A stretch of 44,906 nt of DNA from Candidatus Pelethosoma merdigallinarum (GCA_018716065.1 DVKJ01000045.1:1-44906); one strand, 5' to 3'; positions 34,515-44,700 are shown, numbered from the stretch's first letter. The notes: a model not told the origin generated them from the letters alone. Made by a program: numbers and translations.

Positions 34515-34547
34515 GAGATAAAATCGTATTGATTTGTAAAATAAATA

Positions 34548-34575
34548 AGAGAATCCTGTAAATTCTCTTTTTTTA
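34548..34575 (+). terminator. Intrinsic terminator
   Basis: AGAGAAT pairs with ATTCTCT (7-base loop), followed by seven T, upstream of the pyk promoter. Confidence 0.75.
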
Positions 34576-34614
34576 TTTTGAAAAAACATGTATAATAATA
34601 TAAGGTGAGATACT

Positions 34615-36030
34615 ATGAATAAGACAAAGATAATCGCAACGGTTGGTCCTTCTACGACAGCTAAAAAAGTACTCATGGACATCATTGCGAATGGGGTTGA
34701 CATTATTCGAATTAATATGAGTCATGCGACGCATGCTTATTGTAAAAAAATTATTAATGAATTAAATGAGATCAATCAAGAATTAAAGTTACATGTTCCC
34801 ATTATGTTAGATTTAGCCGGACCTGAGGTTCGGGTTCAAAAGATTGAACATGATGAGATTGAATTATTACCTGATACGATGATTGAAATCTATGCGGATG
34901 GACGTATTGGGAATGGAGAAAGTATTTCTGTTAATCATAAGGAACTCATTGAATATGTGAAGTTTAATTCCATTTTAAAATTAGATGATGGTAAAATTAC
35001 GTTACAAGTGATCGATAAGTTAGAAGATTATATTCGTTGTAAGGTATTAACAGGTGGTCTTTTAAAAACAGGAAAAAGTGTGAATGTCCCTGGTATTAAC
35101 TTACATTTACCATTCTTAAGTGAAAAAGATAAGTCAGATATTTTATTTGCTCATAAAAATCATGTTGATTTTTTGGCTTTATCTTTTGTTCATGATGGAG
35201 AAGATATTTTAGAGGTTACTGATTTATTGATTGATCAAAAAGATGATCATATGAGTGTCATTTCTAAAATTGAATGTGAAAGTGCGATTGAAGAAATTGA
35301 TGAGATTATTCGTTTGAGTGATGGTGTCATGGTTGCCCGTGGAGATTTAGGAGTAGAAATTCCTTTAGAGAGAGTTCCAGGCGTTACGAAAATGGTTATT
35401 AGTAAATGTCATAGTGCGGGTAAATTATCGATTATTGCGACGGATTTAATGTCATCGATGGAATATTCGATGGAACCAACCCGTGCCGAAGTTAGCGATG
35501 TTGCGAATGCGGTATTGGATGGTGTGGATGCGATTGTATTAACAGGGGAAACCACTATGGGATTATATCCAGTAGAAACGGTTAGTATGATGGAAAAGAT
35601 CATCGAAAGTACAGAAATTGATATTAATTATTATGAATTATTAGATAAAGCAATGCGAACAGAAAAGCAAGATATCACAGGTGCGCTTGCGTATAGTGTT
35701 GTAGAGTGCGCGGATCGTTTAAAAACACGTGCGATTGTGATTCCTACGATGACGGGAAAAACAGTCAAAAAAATTAGTCGTTTTCGACCAAGTTGTCCGA
35801 TTATTGCCTTATCTCCTCATGAGGATGTATTAAAAGAATTATCCATGTATTTTGGGGTTTATGCATATCCCATGAAAGAGGTAAAGAGTTTTGATAAGTT
35901 GATTGAAACGGCTCGAAAAGTGATGGTTAGTAAAGTCGCACTAAAACCATTTGATAAATTTATTGTAACGGGTGGTTATCCATTAGGGGAAACCAGCCAT
36001 ACGAATTTTATGAAGATAGAAGAATTATAG
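34615..36030 (+). CDS. pyk: Pyruvate kinase
   Basis: The 471-residue enzyme makes pyruvate and ATP from phosphoenolpyruvate. It has TKIIATVGPST, the catalytic-lysine region VISKIECES, MVARGDLGVEIP, and PTRAEVSDVANAVLDG before TGETTMG. It is short at the C-terminus, with no PEP-utiliser extension. The K+-site motif, usually DTKGPEIRT, is DLAGPEVRV at residues 66-74. Thr113, Lys114 and Thr120 (rabbit numbering) are replaced as in K+-independent enzymes, but Glu117 remains. A TATAAT lies at 34591 and AAGGTGAG precedes the ATG. The GH31 gene follows closely. Confidence 0.93.
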   Translation: MNKTKIIATVGPSTTAKKVLMDIIANGVDIIRINMSHATHAYCKKIINELNEINQELKLHVPIMLDLAGPEVRVQKIEHDEIELLPDTMIEIYADGRIGNGESISVNHKELIEYVKFNSILKLDDGKITLQVIDKLEDYIRCKVLTGGLLKTGKSVNVPGINLHLPFLSEKDKSDILFAHKNHVDFLALSFVHDGEDILEVTDLLIDQKDDHMSVISKIECESAIEEIDEIIRLSDGVMVARGDLGVEIPLERVPGVTKMVISKCHSAGKLSIIATDLMSSMEYSMEPTRAEVSDVANAVLDGVDAIVLTGETTMGLYPVETVSMMEKIIESTEIDINYYELLDKAMRTEKQDITGALAYSVVECADRLKTRAIVIPTMTGKTVKKISRFRPSCPIIALSPHEDVLKELSMYFGVYAYPMKEVKSFDKLIETARKVMVSKVALKPFDKFIVTGGYPLGETSHTNFMKIEEL

Positions 36031-36044
36031 AAAGGGTGTTAGTT

Positions 36045-38456
36045 ATGTATGATTTAGGGGAACAATTTAATATGGATTTAGAAAAAGCAAAAGCAAATCC
36101 TAAATGTGTCTTTCGTGGTGCGAAATATCGTATTACGGTATTGACCGATCGCTTAATTCGTTTGGAATATCAAAAAGATGGACAGTTTGTCGATCAACCA
36201 TCAGAGCTTGCTTGGTATCGTAATTTTGAGAAACCTTATTTCTTAGTGAAGGAAGATAGTCGTTATTTAGAAATTAAATCGAAATATTTTAAACTTAGTT
36301 ATGTGAAGAATCAACCATTCCAAGGTAGTAAGATTAATACGATGGCTAATCTAAAAGTAGAACTTTTGAATACGGATCGTATTTGGTATTATGGTCATCC
36401 TGAGGTGCGTAATTATGGATCTCCTGGATTTTCTTTGGATGATACGAAAGGAAAAGTTCCATTAAGCAAGGGATTATATTCTTCGGATGGATTTGCGACG
36501 ATTGATGATTCACAAAGTAGGATTTTTAATGCTTTAGGAAATTTAGAAGATCGTCCAGAGGGTAGTGTCGATATTTATTTATTCATGTATTTAAAAGATT
36601 TTGCGGCATGTTTAAAAGATTATTTTATGTTAACAGGATATCCAGCTTTAATTCCAAGATATGCACTAGGGAACTGGTGGAGTCGTAATGTTCCGTATCA
36701 CGATTTAGAATTAAAGAATTTGATTGATGAATTTGAAAGAGAAGAAATTCCTCTTTCTGTACTTGCTTTAAATGAAGATTGGCATCTTCGTACTTCTGGA
36801 AAAAAAGAAAATTTAAAAACAGGATATACTTGGAATAAAGAATTATTCAAGTCTCCGAAAGATATGATTCGTTATCTTCATTCCAAGGGAATTCGTTTAG
36901 GTCTTAATATTAATCCATTAGAAGGTATTTATCCAATGGAAGGGAATTACGAACAATTCATTAAGTATGTAACACCAAATTCTGATGGTGTGGTTCCTTT
37001 TAATACCGTTGATCCAAAATGGATGGATGCTTACTTAAAAATATTGGTTCACCCTTTAGATGCGATTGGTGTAGACTTCTTTTGGTTAGATATTGAAAAA
37101 GTAGAAGATCGATATAAATTGTGGTACTTAGATCACTATCACTACTTAGATATGAAACGTGATTATAGTCGTAGACCAATGGTACTAGCGCGTAATGCAG
37201 GAATTGCGCCTCATCGTTATCCAGTTCTTTATTCCGGAAAGACAATTGTTAGTTGGGATACCTTAAAAGAAATACCTTTCTTTAATACCAGTGCGTCTAA
37301 TATTGGTGTTACGTGGTGGGCACATGATATTGGTGGATATTATAAAGGAATTGAAGACGAAGAGTTATACATTCGTTTCTTAGAACTTGCGGTGTTCTCT
37401 CCAATTGTGAAGTTTGGTACTGAAAAAGGAAAATATTATAAACGTGAGCCATGGAAATGGAATGTAAAAACGTTAGAAATTGCCAAAGATTATCTACAAT
37501 TGCGTCATCGTATGATTCCGTATTTATACGCAGAAGCTTATAAATACTATAAATATGGTATGCCTTTAGTTCAACCCATTTATTATAAATTTCCAGAGTT
37601 ATATGATGATCCTAAATATCGTAATGAATATTACTTTGGAACGGAAATGTTTGTCGCACCGATTATTGCTAAAAATGAACCTTTAATGAATCGTGTGATT
37701 CACTATTTCTATTTACCAGATGGTATTTGGTATGACATTGTAACCGGTAAGAAATTCCCTGGTGGAAGAAAGTATGTATCCTTCTTTAGGGATCAAGATT
37801 ATCCGGTATTCGCAAAAGCTGGTTCGATTATTCCAATGGGAAGTCATGAAATTATCAATGACACAACACCACCACAAGATATGGAAATTCAAATATTCCC
37901 AGGTAAAAGTAATACTTATAAAATGTATGAAGATGATGGGGTAAGTGATCTTTATCGTAAAGGGTTCTATTTGTTAACTTCAATTGATTACAATTATTTA
38001 CCAAATAACTATACGGTCATTATTCGTGCGTTAGAAGGAAAGAGTGGAATTGTTCCAGATACACGTAATTATAAGATTCGTTTCCGTAATACCAAGAAAG
38101 CAAATGATGTGGTTGTTTATTTCAATGATGGAAAAATTGAAGGAAAGAGTTATGTCGATGGTCCAGACTTTATTGTCGAAGTTAATAATGTTCCAACAAT
38201 TGGTCAATTAACTATCAATTGTAAGGGAAAAGACATTGAAATTGACGCCGTTCGTTTGATTAATGAAGATATCGCATCGATCATTAATGACTTACAAATT
38301 GAAACAACATTAAAAGAAAAAATTGATGAAATTCTATTTGGAAACTTAGAAATTAAGAAGAAACGAATTGAAATCACAAAACTAGGTCGTAAGGGTCTAG
38401 AACGAAAATATGTAAGATTATTTAAAAAACTACTTGAATATGTGGAACAAGTATAA
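36045..38456 (+). CDS. Glycoside hydrolase family 31 protein with altered active site
   Basis: The 803-residue protein shows the GH31 barrel: ALGNWWSR, the nucleophile strand FFWLDIEK with Asp349, NHYHYLD-like DHYHYLDMKRD, and TWWAHDIGGYYKG. The C-terminal beta domains include PVFAKAGSIIPMG. In relatives the acid/base Asp lies in a SGDT element after HRYPV; here it reads YSGKT, with Lys399. The usual RLHSS-like substrate element is replaced by KFGTEKGKYY. Family enzymes cleave alpha-glucosides in the cytosol; this one may act on a charged substrate or only bind glycan. The ATG at 36045 follows AAAGGG and is chosen over a GTG at 36036. It is adjacent to pyk, so it is probably co-transcribed. 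Confidence 0.85.
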   Translation: MYDLGEQFNMDLEKAKANPKCVFRGAKYRITVLTDRLIRLEYQKDGQFVDQPSELAWYRNFEKPYFLVKEDSRYLEIKSKYFKLSYVKNQPFQGSKINTMANLKVELLNTDRIWYYGHPEVRNYGSPGFSLDDTKGKVPLSKGLYSSDGFATIDDSQSRIFNALGNLEDRPEGSVDIYLFMYLKDFAACLKDYFMLTGYPALIPRYALGNWWSRNVPYHDLELKNLIDEFEREEIPLSVLALNEDWHLRTSGKKENLKTGYTWNKELFKSPKDMIRYLHSKGIRLGLNINPLEGIYPMEGNYEQFIKYVTPNSDGVVPFNTVDPKWMDAYLKILVHPLDAIGVDFFWLDIEKVEDRYKLWYLDHYHYLDMKRDYSRRPMVLARNAGIAPHRYPVLYSGKTIVSWDTLKEIPFFNTSASNIGVTWWAHDIGGYYKGIEDEELYIRFLELAVFSPIVKFGTEKGKYYKREPWKWNVKTLEIAKDYLQLRHRMIPYLYAEAYKYYKYGMPLVQPIYYKFPELYDDPKYRNEYYFGTEMFVAPIIAKNEPLMNRVIHYFYLPDGIWYDIVTGKKFPGGRKYVSFFRDQDYPVFAKAGSIIPMGSHEIINDTTPPQDMEIQIFPGKSNTYKMYEDDGVSDLYRKGFYLLTSIDYNYLPNNYTVIIRALEGKSGIVPDTRNYKIRFRNTKKANDVVVYFNDGKIEGKSYVDGPDFIVEVNNVPTIGQLTINCKGKDIEIDAVRLINEDIASIINDLQIETTLKEKIDEILFGNLEIKKKRIEITKLGRKGLERKYVRLFKKLLEYVEQV

Positions 38457-38483
38457 AGAAATAGGTCAAAACTATTTCTTTTT
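38455..38483 (+). terminator. Intrinsic terminator of the pyk-GH31 operon
   Basis: A perfect 10-bp stem (38455-38464 with 38472-38481, 7-base loop) overlaps the stop and is followed by T. Confidence 0.8.
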
Positions 38484-38484
38484 C

Positions 38485-38513
38485 TTGACTTTTAACCCCC
38501 ATACGAGTAATAT
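38485..38513 (+). promoter_or_regulatory. Promoter of the sigma-like gene pair and leuS operon
   Basis: TTGACT and TAATAT are separated by 17 bases just downstream of the terminator. A weak AAGG ribosome site and the ATG at 38538 follow. Confidence 0.6.
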
Positions 38514-38537
38514 AAAACTAAGGATTAAGGGATCATT

Positions 38538-39743
38538 ATGAATGAAGTACGTAAAAATGAAGATGTTAATATTAAGAATTTGTATCACCAATACTTTCCT
38601 ACATTAGAAGGGATGTATCGGCGTCAATTTAGCCAGTTATTGCCAAGAGAGTTGTATTTTCAACACTTATATACATGGTTTTATAAGATTATTTCGTCTT
38701 ATGAAAAGAAATCTAGTCAAACATTAACTATGTATCTTTCCGAGCAAATGCAAAAACAAGTATATTTCTTGTTATATACCATGATCTTTAAAGAAAAAAA
38801 TGAAGAAGTTTTCTTGTTCTATTTTGCAGATAAAGAGGAAAAGAAAATACCAAAAACAAAAACGGGCAAACATATTACGAAAGTAAATCAAATCTGTTCT
38901 TTGATCGAACGGATTAAGGAATGGTTAACGAAGGAAGATATTTATTCTTTTATTACTCAAAATGATTTGGTTTATCAATGTTTATTTTCGGATGATAACT
39001 ATACTTTTCCAAAGTCCTTTCGTTATCCTCTTACGTACTATCAATTAAAAGAAACTTATGAACAGATGAAGGAGAAAGAAGAAATGAAAAATAATTTAAA
39101 AATAATGAATTTAGTGGTTTATCTCGAGGGAACCGATTTAGAAACGGTAAAAGAAGAAATAAAAAATTGTACTACTCCAGCGATTTCTAAAGTTTTGGAT
39201 ACATTTTATGATGATCATTTACATCTTAACGTGAATAAATTGTCTGTTGAATCCAAACAGGCTCGTCAAAAATGTTCAACCTATTTATCTTTATTAAAAT
39301 CTAGAGTTTTTTCGTATCGCGAGCAACAGAAGAAAAATACAGAAAATGTGGCAAAAAGATCAATGGAAAATACTTCTGTAGAACAAGAAGATCCAATTTC
39401 TGTTCCAGTTCACACAGAAGAAGAGATTGTTGTAAAGCAAGATGAAGCTTCTAATAAAAAGACATTCTCGTCTGTATTACCTATATTATTTTGTAATCAA
39501 GAATTTGTTCGATATGTATCCACGTTGCCAATGAAAGAACAATGTATTGTTTCTCTTTATTGTGGATTTGTGAACGGCAAGCATTATTCCGTATCTGAAC
39601 TTTCTCTCTTTTTGGAAATTTCAAAAGAAGAAATTTCTCACATTCTCATCTATCATTTAGAACAAATGAAAAAGCAAATTGTTTTATCGATTGATGAAAT
39701 GTTAGGTGAATTACATGAAGAAGAATCAGTTAAACGAAAATAA
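38538..39743 (+). CDS. Sigma-factor-like protein, 401 aa
   Basis: No family name is evident. The N-terminal 80 residues resemble sigma region 2 in pattern: LYHQYFPTLEGMYRRQF, a helix, then FYKIISSYEKKSSQTLTMYL, similar to the Tyr/Asp-rich helix of SigF. The C-terminus (about residues 335-390) reads KEQCIVSLYCGFVNGKHYSV, SELSLFLEISKEEISHIL, which looks like a region 4 helix-turn-helix. The middle, of about 200 residues, is unrelated and low in complexity near 270-320. If it is a sigma factor it is very divergent; it could instead be a sigma-like adaptor. The next gene has the same two-end layout and overlaps by 29 bases. Confidence 0.55.
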   Translation: MNEVRKNEDVNIKNLYHQYFPTLEGMYRRQFSQLLPRELYFQHLYTWFYKIISSYEKKSSQTLTMYLSEQMQKQVYFLLYTMIFKEKNEEVFLFYFADKEEKKIPKTKTGKHITKVNQICSLIERIKEWLTKEDIYSFITQNDLVYQCLFSDDNYTFPKSFRYPLTYYQLKETYEQMKEKEEMKNNLKIMNLVVYLEGTDLETVKEEIKNCTTPAISKVLDTFYDDHLHLNVNKLSVESKQARQKCSTYLSLLKSRVFSYREQQKKNTENVAKRSMENTSVEQEDPISVPVHTEEEIVVKQDEASNKKTFSSVLPILFCNQEFVRYVSTLPMKEQCIVSLYCGFVNGKHYSVSELSLFLEISKEEISHILIYHLEQMKKQIVLSIDEMLGELHEEESVKRK

Positions 39744-40485
39744 AGTCAATAAAAAATATATTTACAAATGGCTTTTGAATCATTATGAATCTGTATTCTC
39801 TTGGATTACCGAAGAAGAAGTGCAAGATCAAATGGAACAATTGACGCTTGGGTATTCCAAAAGTATGAATATCGATATTACTTGGTATGTTCTTTTTAAG
39901 TTAAAAAATTGGCTAGATCACTTTTTATGTCAGAAAATCCAAGAAGAAGATGTAGATGCACTTATTCTTTTATTAGAAAAGTATCGTTATCTAGGACAAT
40001 ATATTGTAAAAAAAGTGGGCTTTGAAAATCCGAGTGAAAAGTATGAAAGTATTTTTTTGCAAGCAGTGAATACCTATCAAGGGGATATGTTTTTCTCTCT
40101 TCATTTTGTTCATGTTGCCAAAAAAGCATTTCTATTAGAAACCCAACCACAAGCGGAAGTAACTGAGGTAAAGGAAAAGTTAAAAGAAACAGAAGCAATT
40201 CCAGTTTCTGATGAAACGATAAGTGATTCAACATTGGATCATCATGATTTATTATATCTTTTACCAGAGAATAGTTTGGATTTCTTTTCTAAAGCATTGG
40301 ATGTGAATCAAGAACAACTTTTATGTGTTTATGCTTATCAAAAGTATCAAAGTATAGAACAAACTGCTCAACGATTGTCCATATCTAAGAAAGAAGTTCT
40401 ATCTAATATCTTTAATTTCTTTACCCAATACCGAAAATATTATATAATAAATATGGATAAAGAAATACGTCAATTAAGAAAGTAA
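39715..40485 (+). CDS. Second sigma-like protein, 256 aa
   Basis: This protein repeats the layout of its neighbour on a smaller scale. The N-terminal helices (YIYKWLLNHYESVFSWI, then a long ITWYVLFKLKNWL helix) resemble a degenerate region 2. An acidic linker lies at about 145-180. The C-terminal helix-turn-helix pattern is QEQLLCVYAYQKYQSIEQTA, then RLSISKKEVLSNIFNF. I do not recognise it as a named family. The ATG at 39715 is chosen for its spacing from AGGTGA, and the gene is co-translated with the previous one. The two may form a heterodimer or be diverged tandem duplicates. Confidence 0.5.
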   Translation: MKKNQLNENKVNKKYIYKWLLNHYESVFSWITEEEVQDQMEQLTLGYSKSMNIDITWYVLFKLKNWLDHFLCQKIQEEDVDALILLLEKYRYLGQYIVKKVGFENPSEKYESIFLQAVNTYQGDMFFSLHFVHVAKKAFLLETQPQAEVTEVKEKLKETEAIPVSDETISDSTLDHHDLLYLLPENSLDFFSKALDVNQEQLLCVYAYQKYQSIEQTAQRLSISKKEVLSNIFNFFTQYRKYYIINMDKEIRQLRK

Positions 40486-40495
40486 AGGAGGTATT

Positions 40496-40855
40496 ATGTT
40501 AGAATTTGTTATTTTTATTGTGTGCTTCTCACTCGTTTATTTACTTTATTATGCCGTCGTGATTTCTAGAAGAAAGAAGTTAGATAAACTAGTTAATAGT
40601 ACAGAATGTTTATATTTGAAAACTCGTTATCACATCGATGTGACCAAAATACCAATTAAGACACTTGCGAATCATTTAGCTTTAACCAATGCACTTATTA
40701 TGTCTTTAACGGTATTAATGATTAGTATTGTAGAAAATTGGATTTTAAAATTTATATGTGGCTTTTTTGTATTAATCGTATTAATCTTATTATTCTATCA
40801 CTTATTAGGTCGATATTATCAAAAACGACAAAAGGAGGAAAAACATGAATTATAA
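40496..40855 (+). CDS. Small integral membrane protein, 119 aa
   Basis: There is one helix at the N-terminus (about 1-22), a cytoplasmic middle ([25 protein letters not shown]), and two helices (about 65-105) ending in a basic tail. I do not recognise the family or function. AAAGGAGG stands before the ATG. It overlaps the leuS start by 11 bases, so it lies in one transcript with leuS and the sigma-like genes. Confidence 0.7.
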   Translation: MLEFVIFIVCFSLVYLLYYAVVISRRKKLDKLVNSTECLYLKTRYHIDVTKIPIKTLANHLALTNALIMSLTVLMISIVENWILKFICGFFVLIVLILLFYHLLGRYYQKRQKEEKHEL

Positions 40856-43244
40856 TGCGAATGAAATTGAAAAGAAATGGCAAGAATATTGGAAAAAGAA
40901 CGAAACGTTTAAAACAGATGTATGGGATTTTTCAAAACCTAAATATTATGTATTAGATATGTTTCCTTATCCTAGTGGAGTAGGTCTTCATGCGGGGCAT
41001 GTAGAAGGATATACGGCAACGGATATTGTTTCTCGTATGAAGAGGATGCAAGGGTATAACGTGTTACACCCAATGGGTTATGATTCTTTTGGTTTACCTG
41101 CTGAACAATATGCAGTTCAAACTGGTAATCATCCAGCCGGATTTACAGAGAAAAATATTGCTTACTTTAGTGAACAATTAAATACCCTAGGGTTTGATTA
41201 TGATTGGTCGAAAATGATTGCGACGAGTGATCCTAAGTTTTATCATTGGACACAATGGATCTTTAAACAACTTTATAAAGATGGGTATGCCAAATATATT
41301 GATATGCCTGTAAATTGGTGTGAAGAGCTAGGAACGGTTCTTTCTAATGATGAAGTCATCGATGGAAAGAGTGAACGTGGTGGATATCCCGTTGTTCGTA
41401 AAAAGATGAAACAATTATGTATTGATCAACCGAAGTTTGCAGAAAAATTATTAGAAGGATTAAATGAAATTGATTGGCCAGAATCTACGAAAGAGATGCA
41501 ACGAAATTGGATTGGAAAATCAAAGGGTGCGCATGTTACATTTAAAGTGGATGGTCATGATGAAAGCTTCACTGTTTTTACTACACGTCCTGATACGTTA
41601 TTTGGTGCGACTTACTGTGTACTTGCGCCAGAACATGATTTAGTCGATCAAATTACGACATCCGATCACAAAGAAGAAGTGGATGCCTACAAAAAAGCGT
41701 GTGCTTCTAAAAGTGATTTAGAACGAACCGAATTAAATAAAGATAAAACGGGTGTCTTTATTGGCGCTTATGCGATCAACCCCGTTAATGATAAGAAAAT
41801 CCCAATTTATATTAGTGATTATGTTCTTGCTAGTTATGGAACAGGAGCGATTATGGCGGTTCCTGCTCATGATACAAGAGATTATGAATTTGCTAAGAAA
41901 TTTGGTATTGAAATTATCCCTGTATTAGAAGGTGGGGACATTACGAAAGAAGCGTACACCGAAGATGGACTTCACATCAATTCTGAATTCTTAAATGGAA
42001 TGAATAAAGAAGATGCGATTAAAACGATGATTGAATGGTTAGAAGAACACCATTGTGGAAAACAACAAGTCAATTATAAATTCCGTGAATGGATTTTTGC
42101 TCGTCAACGTTATTGGGGAGAACCGGTACCTGTTGTTCATATGGAAGATGGAACCGATCAATTATTAGAAGATGATGAATTACCATTAATCTTACCAGAA
42201 TTAGAAGACTATAAAGGGCATAATGGAAAAGCTCCTCTAGAAAATGCGGAAGAGTGGAAACACTATGTTGATAAGAATGGTAAAAAAGGAATTCGTGAAA
42301 CTTCTACGATGCCAGGAAGTGCAGGTAGTAGTTGGTATTACTTTAGATATATTGATCCTAATAATGGGGAGATGTTCTGCGATCCTAAGTTAGCGGAACA
42401 TTGGCTTCCAGTCGATCTTTATATGGGTGGACCAGAACACGCTGTTGGTCACTTAATGTATTCTAGAATTTGGAATCGTTATCTTTATGATAAAGGATTA
42501 TCTCCAGTCAAAGAACCATTTAAAAAATTAGTTCATCAAGGAATGATTTTAGGATCAAATGGAATTAAAATGGGAAAACGTTATCCAGAGTTTGCGATTG
42601 ATCCAAAAGATATTGCGGAAGAATATGGTGCGGATACCCTACGTCTTTATGAAATGTTTATGGGACCAATTGAAGCTTCTAAACCATGGAGTGATAGTGG
42701 AGTAGAAGGAGCGCGTCGTTTTATTGAACGTGTATGGCGTTTCTTTACAAGTCCAGAAAATATTACAACAGAAAATGATGGAAAACTAGATAAAGCTTAT
42801 CACGTTATGGCAAAAAAAGTAACCAATGACTTTGAAGAATTAGCTTTTAATACGGCTATTAGTGCGATGATGATCTTTGTCAATGAATGTTATAAAGTAG
42901 GATCTTGTCCAAAAGAATATGCGGAAGGATTTGTTAAAATGATCAGTTGTATTACACCTCATTTAGGAGAAGAATTATGGCAAATTTTCGGACATGATCA
43001 CACACTTGCTTATGAACCATGGCCAACTTATGATGAAGAAAAAACAAAAGATCAAGAATATGAAATGGTTGTTCAAGTAAATGGTAAAGTTCGTGGAAAA
43101 ATGATGGTTGCGACAGATACCTCAAAAGAAGAGATGGAAGAACTTGCCAAACAATTAGACAATGTTAAAAAGTTCACCGAAGGTAAAGAAATTGTCAAGA
43201 CGATTGTTGTTCCTAAAAAGTTAGTTAATATTGTTGTAAAATAA
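40845..43244 (+). CDS. leuS: Leucyl-tRNA synthetase
   Basis: The 799-residue class I enzyme has the HIGH region as [21 protein letters not shown] and the CP1 editing domain ([12 protein letters not shown] and [18 protein letters not shown]). The tail contains [17 protein letters not shown] and a C-terminal domain with [11 protein letters not shown]. The KMSKS loop, usually KMSKSKGN, is KMGKRYPEF here (575-579 KMGKR). Both lysines that hold the adenylate are kept, so activity is likely. Editing residues look intact. AAGGAGG precedes the ATG. No leucine T-box is visible. Confidence 0.96.
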   Translation: MNYNANEIEKKWQEYWKKNETFKTDVWDFSKPKYYVLDMFPYPSGVGLHAGHVEGYTATDIVSRMKRMQGYNVLHPMGYDSFGLPAEQYAVQTGNHPAGFTEKNIAYFSEQLNTLGFDYDWSKMIATSDPKFYHWTQWIFKQLYKDGYAKYIDMPVNWCEELGTVLSNDEVIDGKSERGGYPVVRKKMKQLCIDQPKFAEKLLEGLNEIDWPESTKEMQRNWIGKSKGAHVTFKVDGHDESFTVFTTRPDTLFGATYCVLAPEHDLVDQITTSDHKEEVDAYKKACASKSDLERTELNKDKTGVFIGAYAINPVNDKKIPIYISDYVLASYGTGAIMAVPAHDTRDYEFAKKFGIEIIPVLEGGDITKEAYTEDGLHINSEFLNGMNKEDAIKTMIEWLEEHHCGKQQVNYKFREWIFARQRYWGEPVPVVHMEDGTDQLLEDDELPLILPELEDYKGHNGKAPLENAEEWKHYVDKNGKKGIRETSTMPGSAGSSWYYFRYIDPNNGEMFCDPKLAEHWLPVDLYMGGPEHAVGHLMYSRIWNRYLYDKGLSPVKEPFKKLVHQGMILGSNGIKMGKRYPEFAIDPKDIAEEYGADTLRLYEMFMGPIEASKPWSDSGVEGARRFIERVWRFFTSPENITTENDGKLDKAYHVMAKKVTNDFEELAFNTAISAMMIFVNECYKVGSCPKEYAEGFVKMISCITPHLGEELWQIFGHDHTLAYEPWPTYDEEKTKDQEYEMVVQVNGKVRGKMMVATDTSKEEMEELAKQLDNVKKFTEGKEIVKTIVVPKKLVNIVVK

Positions 43245-43250
43245 ATACAT

Positions 43251-43259
43251 GGGGGGGGG
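43251..43259 (+). repeat. G9 homopolymer upstream of a surface-protein gene
   Basis: Nine consecutive G lie between the leuS stop and the -35 box of the next gene, about 10 bases upstream of TTGATA. This is striking in such AT-rich DNA and is a possible slippage site for phase variation. Its effect on the promoter is not evident from sequence. Confidence 0.8.
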
Positions 43260-43268
43260 TATCCGATG

Positions 43269-43297
43269 TTGATATTTTCCCTCTTTTTTTGTACAAT
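43269..43297 (+). promoter_or_regulatory. Promoter of the surface-protein gene at 43318
   Basis: TTGATA and TACAAT are 17 bases apart, with the AAGGAGG ribosome site and ATG downstream. Confidence 0.75.
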
Positions 43298-43317
43298 AAT
43301 ATAAGGAGGATAAAGAT

Positions 43318-44647
43318 ATGAGAACACGAAAGAAACAGAGAATTATTATAGGAACTTTATGTGCCGTGATTATCGGCTTAGCCGTAGGCTATGCGGTCTT
43401 AAGCCAACAACTAAACATTCAAGAAACGAGTGGAATTACAAGTGATTTTAAGATTATATTTACGAATATTGAAGAGATCAATCAAATACCAGAGAGTGGA
43501 GATTTTAATGACTTTGATAATAGTTTTTTAGCTATTACGCTAGGGGGCAGGTGGAATCGCTCATGATATTACTACTTTGAAAGCTCAAGTGGTTAATGAA
43601 CATCAAATTGATTTAGTTGTTGATATGAAAAAGCCAGGGGCAACAGGTGTGTATGAAATTAGTGTAGAAAATACTGGTAAATTAGATGGATATATTACTG
43701 ATATAACCGGATTAGAGGAAACAAATGCTTCTGAACCAACTGATATTCAATTTCAATTATTAAACTTTAAAGAGGATCAAAAAATTCGAGTAGGAGAAGT
43801 AAAGAAGTTTGTACTGATTGTAACTTGGGATGAAGAGGCAACAACGATTCCAAAAACGAGTAAGAATCTAACTCTAGATTTAACAGTTACTCAATACTCA
43901 GAACAACATCAAGATCGTCCAGATATACCAGAAGCTAGTGGTAAAATAGAATACGCGATTGGAGATGAAGTTTATTTTGATCCAGTCAAAGATCAAAGAT
44001 GTTATAGTGATGAAGCATGGACATTAGACGATAAATCAAGAACTTGTTATAAATGGAATGTCATAAAGATGAGCGATTCAAGTAGTGACACGGTAGAATT
44101 ACTGCTAGACCATGATTTACCTGGAACAACCGCATGGGTAAGTTTAGAAGATTATCAAGTAGCTGGAGGAACGGAAGAGGAATACGGAACTATGGGAAAT
44201 AATAAATATGGACCAATAACTGCTTTAAAACATTTAAAACAAGGAACGGATAGTTGGAATGGAGTAGTAACTTTAACTTCTGCCGATAACGTAACAAGAG
44301 AAAATGGTATTGGAGGAAACTACACCATCAACTATGAAGGATATAAAGCAAGATTAATTAGTGGACAAGAACTAGCCGATATCGCAGGAGAACTAGACTG
44401 GAATGGTAACACAATCGAAGGATTACCAACATGGACTTATAGTAATATGGCAATAAGTGCGGATGCGAGTGATATTTCAGATAATGATTTCTACGAACAC
44501 GTAAATTATTTGACTGATTCTGCTCAATCTTCGCATCCTGGCAGTATGTAGAATGTGAGCAATGGTGGTTACTTGTCTAGCGGTAATAACATAATGAATT
44601 CGTACGGTGTCCGCCCAGTCGTACGTATTCTCAAATCAAGTTTGTAA
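43318..44647 (+). pseudogene. Surface-protein gene with a frameshift and an internal stop, DUF6273-like end
   Basis: The first 82 codons encode a signal/anchor (VGYAVLSQQLNIQETSG) and the start of the beta-sandwich also seen at 19267. At G5 (43543-43547) the frame shifts: with one G fewer it would continue LGAGGIAHDITTLKAQ into the downstream frame (43577 on), which goes VDMKKPGATGVYEISVENTG and on to a domain ending in YKARLISGQELADI. A TAG at 44549-44551 interrupts GSM-NVSNGGYL, probably a Trp or Tyr codon originally. Beyond it the frame runs through SYGVRPVVRIL to a TAA at 44645-44647. Promoter and ribosome site are intact, so it may be phase-off, a silent cassette, or decaying. Two errors in one gene make a sequencing slip less likely. 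Confidence 0.75.
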
Positions 44648-44663
44648 AATAGTGTAAAATTTA

Positions 44664-44700
44664 AAAAAAGTTGAAATATGCTAGATTTAAGAAATTGGTA
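44664..44700. repeat. Dispersed 37-bp repeat, copy 2
   Basis: It matches 13146-13182 with three mismatches. Here its end forms the left arm of the terminator at 44688-44723. Confidence 0.6.
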
